From: Pseudomonas yamanorum
GTDB taxonomy: Bacteria; Pseudomonadota; Gammaproteobacteria; Pseudomonadales; Pseudomonadaceae
Assembly (NCBI RefSeq): GCF_013386765.1
Contig: NZ_JACARE010000040.1
Span: 1-33,590, forward strand
Length of the DNA: 33,590 nucleotides
Reading direction: 5' to 3'
Shown here: positions 16,157 through 22,798 of the stretch, one piece after another
How the letters are laid out: each line of letters opens with the position of its first letter
Numbering within the stretch: position 1 is the first letter of the stretch
Translations under genes and position numbers: made by a program
The notes under the pieces: generated by a model
Databases searched by the model: none
Told to the model about the DNA's origin: nothing
The model's input: only the letters and a program-made list of their open reading frames with translations

Positions 16157-16986
16157 GAGGGGGCCAGCGCGGTGTTGCGTTGATCAGTGTGCTGCTGGTG
16201 ATGAGCCTGGCCTTGCTGTTGGTCAGCGGTTTGTTGCGCAGCCAGCGTTTGCTGTTGCAAAGCAGCGGGCAACAGATGCACCAGGTGAGCTTGCGCCAGC
16301 TTGGGGTCGCTGGCGAAACCCGGGCGTTGATGCAGTTGACGCAGGCCGTACAGTCTCGCCCCAAAACCGTCGATTTGACCCAGGAATGGGCACACGGCCT
16401 GGTGCTTGAGGACGGCGATGTCCAGGTGACGATCGAAGACCTTTCGGGCCGCTTGAATCTGAATGCCTTGTTGGCACCCGGCAAGGTCGATGCGGTCGCC
16501 CTTGAGCGCTGGCAACGCCTGCTGGGGGGGCTCGGCCTGCAGGATTTGCCACTGCCGCCGGTGGGCGCCGTGCGCGAGCTGAGTCAGTTGCGGTTGTTGC
16601 CGGGTGTCGACCAGCGCACCTTGGATCAACTGGAACCCTGGGTGGCGTTCCTGCCGGCCCAGGCCACGCTGAACATCAACACCGCACCGGCCCTGGTGCT
16701 GCGCACGCTGGGTGACCTCGACACCGAGGCTCTGATGCGCCAGCGCGCCACGCAGGCCTGGCCCAGCGTGCAGGCATTCACCCACGACCCGCTGCTGGCG
16801 GGCACCGCCCTCAACGGTCACGGGCTTGGGGTGCAAAGCCGCTGGTACCGCATAACGGTGCAGGCGAGGTCGGGCAAGCGCACTTTTCGCTCGGCCACCG
16901 ATGTCGAGCTGAACCCCGAGACCCGGCGCTTTAACGTGCTTGCGCGGCGCATTCTCCCTTCGATGGCTAACGAGGTATCGCGATGA
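16153..16986 (+). CDS. gspK: Tip pseudopilin GspK
   Basis: The 277-residue protein starts at GTG 16153, overlapping the gspJ stop. The leader MRGGQRG is followed by VALISVLLVMSLALLLV. As in other GspK proteins it lacks the Glu at +5 (Ser is there) and has a long globular insertion with EDLSGRLNLNAL and a helix-hairpin-helix-like LNINTAPALVLRTL. GspK caps the pseudopilus with GspI and GspJ. It overlaps gspL by 4 bp. Confidence 0.93.
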   Translation: MRGGQRGVALISVLLVMSLALLLVSGLLRSQRLLLQSSGQQMHQVSLRQLGVAGETRALMQLTQAVQSRPKTVDLTQEWAHGLVLEDGDVQVTIEDLSGRLNLNALLAPGKVDAVALERWQRLLGGLGLQDLPLPPVGAVRELSQLRLLPGVDQRTLDQLEPWVAFLPAQATLNINTAPALVLRTLGDLDTEALMRQRATQAWPSVQAFTHDPLLAGTALNGHGLGVQSRWYRITVQARSGKRTFRSATDVELNPETRRFNVLARRILPSMANEVSR

Positions 16987-18077
16987 AACCCCGCCTGTAT
17001 TTGAATGCCGAGGGCCTGGCTGAGCCCTCGGCCCAGTGGCCATGCACCCTCTGGTCAGCCGGCCAGCCCGGCCGGCCGATGACCCTGGCCCAGGGAGGCC
17101 GGGGACTGATTGGCCAGGCTGTCGAGCTGCTGCTGCCGATGGAACTGTGCAGTTGGGTACGCACCGATCCCTGGCCTTCGCGCCGCCATCCCGGTGCTCA
17201 GGCCATCGCGTTCGCGGTGGAAGACCAACTGAGTGAGCCGCTTGAGGCGTTGCACCTGGGCATCGGTGCACGTGACGCCCAAGGTTGTTATCCAGTGATG
17301 GTGGTGAACCGGGAGAGGTTTACCGCAGTGCTTGCCTTGATGGCTCAAGCGGGCGTGGCGGTGTGCGCGGTGTTCGTGGATGCCGACGTGCTGCCGGGGG
17401 ACCAACCCGTGGCGCTGCACAGGGATGGGCGGTGGTTGCTGGGGGGCGGGCTGCCGGCCCGCCTGGTGCTCTGCGACGAGGGTTTGTCACAGCTTGAACC
17501 GGCATTGCCCGCCGACCTGCAACGCTTGGATGCCAGCCACATCGATCAATTTCTCTGCGCCCGCCCGGCCCACGCCATTGACCTGCTCAGCGGCGAATTC
17601 GCCCTGCGTCGCGCGCTGATGCCCTGGCGTAGCGCCGGCATATCGCTGCTGACCCTGGCGTTGCTGAGCTGGGCCGGCAGTGAGGCCCGGGTGAGCTTTT
17701 TGCAGGGTGAAACCCGAGAACTGGCGGCGCGCAACGAGCAGCGGTTCAAGGTGCTTTACCCCGACCAGCCGCGCATTGCCGACCTGGCCATGCAGCTCAA
17801 GGCCCTGCAACGGCAACGCGCCGAGCCACAACACACGCACATCGCACGGCTGGTGAGCTTGATGGACCGGGTGGTCGGCGCCAGCAGCGTGGAAGTGCAA
17901 CGCATCGACTATCGCCAGGGCGAAGGCTGGAAAGTCCAACTCACCGCCAACAGCTTTGCCGAGCTTGAGCAACTGCGCGAGCGTGGCCGGCAGCAGGGCA
18001 TGCCGGTGCGGCTGGAGAGTGCGAGTCAGCAGCACAACCGGGTGCACGTCAGCCTGGCGATGGAGGATGAGGCATGA
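16983..18077 (+). CDS. gspL: Type II secretion protein GspL
   Basis: This 364-residue protein has a cytoplasmic actin-like domain (about 1-210, binding GspE) with EDQLSEPLEALHLG. A single membrane segment lies near 220-236 (AGISLLTLALLSWAGS), and a periplasmic ferredoxin-like domain at about 275-360. It joins the ATPase to the GspF/GspM platform. It overlaps gspK and gspM by 4 bp each. Sequence conservation in GspL is low; the call rests on layout and position together. Confidence 0.9.
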   Translation: MKPRLYLNAEGLAEPSAQWPCTLWSAGQPGRPMTLAQGGRGLIGQAVELLLPMELCSWVRTDPWPSRRHPGAQAIAFAVEDQLSEPLEALHLGIGARDAQGCYPVMVVNRERFTAVLALMAQAGVAVCAVFVDADVLPGDQPVALHRDGRWLLGGGLPARLVLCDEGLSQLEPALPADLQRLDASHIDQFLCARPAHAIDLLSGEFALRRALMPWRSAGISLLTLALLSWAGSEARVSFLQGETRELAARNEQRFKVLYPDQPRIADLAMQLKALQRQRAEPQHTHIARLVSLMDRVVGASSVEVQRIDYRQGEGWKVQLTANSFAELEQLRERGRQQGMPVRLESASQQHNRVHVSLAMEDEA

Positions 18078-18502
18078 GCCGTTGGCAGCAGATTTCCCCG
18101 CGTGAGCGCTGGCTGTTGTTGGCCATGGGGCTTTGCCTTCTCGGCGCGCTGGCCTTCAGCCTGGTGTGGCAGCCCACCGTCCAGCGGATGGCCGGCAGCG
18201 AGCGCCAGTACCAGCAGCAGATGATGTTGGCTGGGCAACTGCAACAGGCGCGGCCCGGCGGTGTCGCCCGACCAGCTTCCGACCGGCCGCTGTCCTTGCG
18301 AGTGAGTGACAGCGCGGTGGCGGCGACGCTGGACATCCAGCAGATGGACAGCGAGGGCGACTCTTTGCGTGTGACGCTCAGTGGTGACGCCCAGGCGCTG
18401 CTGGCCTGGCTGGACCGTATGGAGCGAGAGGGCGAGGGCCTGCAATCGCTGAGCCTGGAGAAACGCGACAACCAGTTATGGGCTCGCGTTGTGCTCAGGT
18501 AG
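18074..18502 (+). CDS. gspM: Type II secretion protein GspM
   Basis: The 142-residue protein has a short cytoplasmic N-terminus with SPRERWLLLAMG, a membrane helix at about 13-31, and a periplasmic ferredoxin-like domain ending LWARVVLR. GspM pairs with GspL in the inner-membrane platform. It is the last gene of the operon; no gspN, gspO or pilotin gene follows. The 161 bp to the convergent phosphatase stop (18503-18663) contain no gene or terminator I can defend. Confidence 0.92.
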   Translation: MSRWQQISPRERWLLLAMGLCLLGALAFSLVWQPTVQRMAGSERQYQQQMMLAGQLQQARPGGVARPASDRPLSLRVSDSAVAATLDIQQMDSEGDSLRVTLSGDAQALLAWLDRMEREGEGLQSLSLEKRDNQLWARVVLR

Positions 18503-18663
18503 CCGATAGGTATCTACACTCCATGGCTTGAGCGCCACCATCATGAATACACGCATTTCGCTAAACGGAGGCCCTGCAAGTCGATGTGCGCGACGAGGTG
18601 ACCGTGCGCTGGCTGGTTGGGCAATCTGGTCCGGCCGGCACAGTGGGACAGGGGCGGGCGCAA

Positions 18664-20238
18664 TTAAACTTCCTGCACCTGCGGGCTGCCGCTTTCCACC
18701 ACAAACTGTTTGAGGGTCGAGACCGTGGCATTCGGGTCCAGCCGGTCCGAAATCGCCTGCATCTTCACCTCCAGCCGTTCAGGCGTCAGCTCCAATGACA
18801 GGTACCCGCGCGGGCGGCTGTCGTAGAAGCGAATCTGCGGGTTGTCCGGCAGGATCGATTGCACCGCTTCGTAGCTGGGGCCGTTGGAGGTGATGGAGGT
18901 GCCGACAAACTCCGCCGCTACCAGCCGTGAGTCGGGGTCTTCGGGCCGCTCGTAGAGATGGTTCGCCCAGAAGGAGTGGTAGTCGCCGCTGAGCACCACC
19001 GGGTTGGCCGCGCGGCTGTCCCGCAGGTTGTCGATCAGGCGGCCACGGGCGGCCTGGAAGCCGTCCCAACTGTCGGTCCAGTAACGGGCGTCGTCGCTGC
19101 CGGGTTTTTGCGCCCGCAGCGGTGCCACCAACAGGTCCTGGGCCAGCAGGTTCCAGCGGCTGTCGCTGCGGCGCAGGCCGTCATACAGCCAGCGCTCCTG
19201 CTCGAAACCCAACAGCGTGCGTTTGGGGTCGGCGAGGTCGACGCAACTGCTCAATTCCATATGGCCCTTGCCGAAGTTCGGTGCCTGGTAGCACGGCTGG
19301 CGCGAGCGATATTGTCGGCCATCGAGTACCGGGATCGCCGCCAGGTCGCCGTAGGTAAACCGTCGGTAAATCTGCGGGCTGCCATTGCTGCCTATCGGTG
19401 GCCGACGCACCGGCATGTTTTCCAGGAACGCCTGATACGCCGCCGCCCGCCGTTGCTGAAACGCGGCCACAGTGACGCTTGGGTCCCGGGAGGACAGGCC
19501 CGAGTAGTCGTCCTGCACTTCATGGTCGTCCCAGGTGGCGATCCACGGCGCGGCGGCGTGCAGTTGTTGCAGGTCCGGGTCGGTCTTGTGCAGCGCGTAG
19601 CGATAGCGGTAGCCGGCGAGGTCGGTGGCTTCGGGGGCGCCATAGCTGCGGGCCAGGCCCGGGGTGCCGGGTTTGTTGGTGTATTCGTAGATGTAGTCGC
19701 CGAGAAACAGCACCAGGTCGGGCCGCTCATTGGCCATGTGCCGATAGGCGCTGAAAAAGCCACGCTCGTAATGCGCGCAGGAGGCGACGCCGAGTTTCAG
19801 GCGGTCGACCCTGGCGTTGAGCGCCGGTAGCGTTAGCGCTCGACCCGCCGTGCCGCGTTCGCCCAACGCGATAAAGCGGTACCAGTATTCCCGCCCCGGC
19901 TGCAGGCCGTGCAGTTCCACATGCACCGCGTGGCCATTGATCGCCAGGGCCTGGGTGCGACCGCGCTGGGCGATGCGGCTGAAGTTTTCATCCAGGGCCA
20001 CTTCCCAGTCCACCGGGATGCTTGCGGGTAACGCGTACTCGTTGCCGGGAAACAGCGGCAGGGTGCTCAGGCGGGTCCAGATGACAAAGCCGTCCGGCCA
20101 CGGATCGCCGCTGGCGACCCCCAGGGTAAATGGCGTGGCAACACCGGCCAGGGCACTGCCGTAGCGCAGGATCAGCGGGGCGGCCGCCGCCCCGGCCAAC
20201 AGGCGCAAGGCCTGCCGGCGATTGAGATCAACAGTCAT
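18664..20238 (-). CDS. phoD: Alkaline phosphatase D (PhoD) family, Tat-exported
   Basis: This 524-residue metallophosphoesterase starts with a twin-arginine signal (NRRQALRLLAG, Arg7-Arg8). A PhoD N-terminal beta domain (about 35-135) is followed by the catalytic domain with SCAHYERGFF, LGDYIYEY, TWDDHEVQDDY, LDGRQYRS and LSGDYHSFWANH, which carry the iron/calcium-binding Cys, Asp and His residues of PhoD. It would hydrolyse phosphate mono- or diesters outside the cytoplasm. GAGG precedes the ATG. It lies 9 bp after the TonB-dependent receptor gene and is surely co-transcribed. It converges on the gsp operon; export across the outer membrane by that system is possible, since some Pseudomonas Tat-exported phosphatases use type II secretion. 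Confidence 0.94.
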   Translation of the reverse strand: MTVDLNRRQALRLLAGAAAAPLILRYGSALAGVATPFTLGVASGDPWPDGFVIWTRLSTLPLFPGNEYALPASIPVDWEVALDENFSRIAQRGRTQALAINGHAVHVELHGLQPGREYWYRFIALGERGTAGRALTLPALNARVDRLKLGVASCAHYERGFFSAYRHMANERPDLVLFLGDYIYEYTNKPGTPGLARSYGAPEATDLAGYRYRYALHKTDPDLQQLHAAAPWIATWDDHEVQDDYSGLSSRDPSVTVAAFQQRRAAAYQAFLENMPVRRPPIGSNGSPQIYRRFTYGDLAAIPVLDGRQYRSRQPCYQAPNFGKGHMELSSCVDLADPKRTLLGFEQERWLYDGLRRSDSRWNLLAQDLLVAPLRAQKPGSDDARYWTDSWDGFQAARGRLIDNLRDSRAANPVVLSGDYHSFWANHLYERPEDPDSRLVAAEFVGTSITSNGPSYEAVQSILPDNPQIRFYDSRPRGYLSLELTPERLEVKMQAISDRLDPNATVSTLKQFVVESGSPQVQEV

Positions 20239-20247
20239 GGTAGGTCC

Positions 20248-22521
20248 TCAGAATTTATAGCTGGCCTGGACGCCCACGGTGCGTGGTTCACCGGGGGTGG
20301 CGATCTGGGCGTTGGACAGGAACGAGCCGTGGTACAGGTCGTATTGCTTGTCGAACACGTTGCGCGCCCACAAGGCACCCGACCAGTTGCTGCCCTTGGG
20401 CGTTATGCCCAGGCGCGCATTTGCCAGCCAGTATTTCTGGGTGGTGGTGCCGTTGCTGCCGACGATGCGGTCGTGGAACGAGTAGTCACTCTCGGCGCTG
20501 AAGGTGAAGCCGCCGACGTCCCACACATATTGGAGCTGGCCGCCGTAGCTGATTTTCGGAAAGTTGGTCAGGCTGGAGCCGGAGAAGTCGTTGTACACCG
20601 GATAGGCAAAACCCACCGCCCGGGTGGCGGTGCTATCAAGGCCTTTGTAGTCGAGGTATTTGCCTTTTTTGGTGCCGAAGTACTGGCCCAGCGTCAGGCC
20701 CGGCAGCGGTTCCCATTGCAGCTCGAATTCATAGCCGTAGATTTTCGATTTGGGGATATTCACCAGGCGTCCGACGTTGCCGATCTGCTGGCTGATCCAC
20801 ACTTGGGACTGGTACTGCTGGTCGCGGTAGTCGTAGTAAAACGCCGAGCCGTTGATGCGCAGGGTGTCGCTCAAGTCGCTTTTGAAACCCAGCTCATATG
20901 CCAACAGTTTCTCCGGTTTGACCGGCGCGATCTGCTCGGCGTAGCTGGAATTGTAGGCGGTGAAACCACCGGATTTGATCCCGCGGCTGACCGTGGAATA
21001 CAGCAGCGTCGATGGCGTGACCTGGTATTCCAGGCCCAGCTTCCAAGAGGTGGAGTTACTGTCGAGGTCGCTGTCGGCTGCCGGGAAACTCAGCTGGCCC
21101 AGGCTGTAGACGCCGCTGTTCACCAGAATGCGCTGGGTGCTGAAGTCTTGCAGTTCGCGGTGCTCTTTTTCCTGGCGCAGGCCCACGATCAGTTTCCAGT
21201 CGTCGGTCAGTTGGTAGTCGCCCTGGGCGAAGGCGCTGTAGGTGTTCGACTTCTGGGTGTACGAGGTGTAGGTGCCGTAGCCGAGGTTGGCGCTGAAGTC
21301 CGAATAGAAGTTTTCGTCGAGGCGGTCCTGGGCGAAGTACAGCCCGGTCTGCCAGTTGAAGCGCTCGTTGTCGTGGGAGGCAAGGCGCAGTTCCTGGGAA
21401 AAGACTTCGATTTTGGAGTCGAAGTATTCATCGGATTGCGGGATCACCGAGGCGTCCCAGTCGATGTATTCACGCCGGCGAAAACGGTCCGAGGCGGTGA
21501 TGCTGGTGACGCTCAAATGGTCATTGAGGTCGAAGGTGCCGGTGAGGGCAAAGCCGGTGTTGTCGTTGTCGCGATGGGGCTTGTCACCGACCGACAGGCC
21601 CGTCAGCTTGGCAAAACCCGGGGTCAGGCCCCAGCCGGTTTTGCTCGGGTCGCTTTCGGAGCTGATCGCGGAATAGCCCCGGCCATTGGTCGCATTGGGC
21701 TTGAGGCCCTGATACAGGTATGAGCCCAGGCTGTCGGACTTGTCCTGGCCGGCGTGCAGTGTGAGGTTGAAATTGATGTCCGGGGTGGCGTCCCAGTCCA
21801 GCTGGCCGCGCAGCGAGGTGTTGTCCTTGTCTCCGAGGCTTTGCCCGGTCACGCGGTTTTCCTGCCAGGCGCCTCCTTGTTCGGTGATGAAGGCCAGGCG
21901 GGCGCGCAGGGTGTCGGTCAACGGGCCGGAGAGGAAGCCTTCGACGTTGCTGGCGTTGTAGGAACCGTAGTTGGTGGTCAGCCCGCCGTGGAATTCCTGG
22001 GTGGGTTTGTTGGTGATGAAGTTGATCGCGCCGGCGGTGCTGTTGCGCCCGTACAGCGTGCCCTGGGGGCCGCGCAAAACTTCCACGCGCTCCAGGTCGA
22101 AGAGTTGGCCCTGGGTCTGGATCGGGTAGGGCAAGGCCACCTGGTCGAGGTACACGCCCACGGTGGAGGTGTTGTTGCTGCCGTAGTCCTTGAGGCCTAC
22201 ACCGCGTATACGGAACAGGGGATTGCCGCCGCCGTACTGGGGCGCGATGTCGAGGTTGGGCACGTAGTTTTGCAGGTCGTTGACCTTGGTCACGCCCTTG
22301 TCTTGCAGGTCCTGGCCGCTGAGGGCGGTGAGCGCGATACCCACGTCCTGGGCCGATTCTTCGTGGCGTTGGGCGGTAACGGTGACCTGGGGCAGGGCGG
22401 TGGTGACAGGTTGTTCGGCGCCTAATGCGTCACCTGCCAGCAGGGCCATGAAGGGCGCACTGGCGAGGATGAAGGGGCGCGTGGGTCGGGTATAACGCTG
22501 ATGACGGAGCAGAGGGTGCAT
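20248..22521 (-). CDS. TonB-dependent outer-membrane receptor
   Basis: This 757-residue receptor has a signal peptide (to about 34) and a TonB-box-like LPQVTVTAQ near 43-51. A plug domain follows with FRIRGVG, VGVYLDQVALPYP and VEVLRGPQGTLYGRNSTAGAINFITN, then a 22-strand barrel ending GVQASYKF. The VTVTAQRHEESAQDV start and GVYLDQV plug resemble the branch with sterol, polyphenol or carbohydrate-like substrates more than classical siderophore receptors, but the ligand cannot be read from sequence. It leads a two-gene operon with phoD, suggesting uptake of a phosphorylated compound or of its product. A TGTGTATC palindrome lies about 230-260 bp upstream. Confidence 0.94.
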   Translation of the reverse strand: MHPLLRHQRYTRPTRPFILASAPFMALLAGDALGAEQPVTTALPQVTVTAQRHEESAQDVGIALTALSGQDLQDKGVTKVNDLQNYVPNLDIAPQYGGGNPLFRIRGVGLKDYGSNNTSTVGVYLDQVALPYPIQTQGQLFDLERVEVLRGPQGTLYGRNSTAGAINFITNKPTQEFHGGLTTNYGSYNASNVEGFLSGPLTDTLRARLAFITEQGGAWQENRVTGQSLGDKDNTSLRGQLDWDATPDINFNLTLHAGQDKSDSLGSYLYQGLKPNATNGRGYSAISSESDPSKTGWGLTPGFAKLTGLSVGDKPHRDNDNTGFALTGTFDLNDHLSVTSITASDRFRRREYIDWDASVIPQSDEYFDSKIEVFSQELRLASHDNERFNWQTGLYFAQDRLDENFYSDFSANLGYGTYTSYTQKSNTYSAFAQGDYQLTDDWKLIVGLRQEKEHRELQDFSTQRILVNSGVYSLGQLSFPAADSDLDSNSTSWKLGLEYQVTPSTLLYSTVSRGIKSGGFTAYNSSYAEQIAPVKPEKLLAYELGFKSDLSDTLRINGSAFYYDYRDQQYQSQVWISQQIGNVGRLVNIPKSKIYGYEFELQWEPLPGLTLGQYFGTKKGKYLDYKGLDSTATRAVGFAYPVYNDFSGSSLTNFPKISYGGQLQYVWDVGGFTFSAESDYSFHDRIVGSNGTTTQKYWLANARLGITPKGSNWSGALWARNVFDKQYDLYHGSFLSNAQIATPGEPRTVGVQASYKF

Positions 22522-22749
22522 GGCAAGGTCCCTTAAGAAATCCGATTCTTGAGCGTGGGGCCGGCGGGGTGCCGTCCCTTCACGCAGGGGCCGCTCTTTG
22601 AAGAGTAAGCTGGAAGAGGTGATAGCAAGCTATGTGCCATCATTTTGTAACAATTAAGTATTTGATTTGATTGGGTTATTTTTGAATGACGCGCAGGTTT
22701 CGCTGAAAAAGCAACAGTCAGGTGGGCAGGTTGTTTGGGAATCAACAGG

Positions 22750-22782
22750 CTGTGTATCCGTTATCGGGATAACGAATACACA
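22750..22782. promoter_or_regulatory. Long imperfect palindrome with TGTGTATC ends
   Basis: Two 15-base arms (22751-22765 and 22768-22782) pair with one mismatch around a 2-base centre: outer TGTGTAT/ATACACA, inner CGTTATC/GATAACG. It lies 17 bp beyond the stop of the large regulator and 229-261 bp upstream of the TonB-receptor start. It shares CTGTGTATC with repeats upstream of the bufferin-type operon. It is not followed by a T-run on either strand, so an operator is more likely than an intrinsic terminator. Confidence 0.55.
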
Positions 22783-22798
22783 CCGTGGCCAGCGGCCT

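Noticed and set aside
18528..18798. Short plus-strand frames after gspM, with a plausible-looking VTVRWLVGQSG stretch
   Set aside because: They run into the antisense of phoD, have no matching family, and the region lacks a clear start site; a gene remnant is possible but unsupported.
22750..22782. Palindrome as intrinsic terminator of the large regulator gene
   Set aside because: No T-run on the minus strand after the stem, and its half-site recurs in another promoter region; an operator explains it better.
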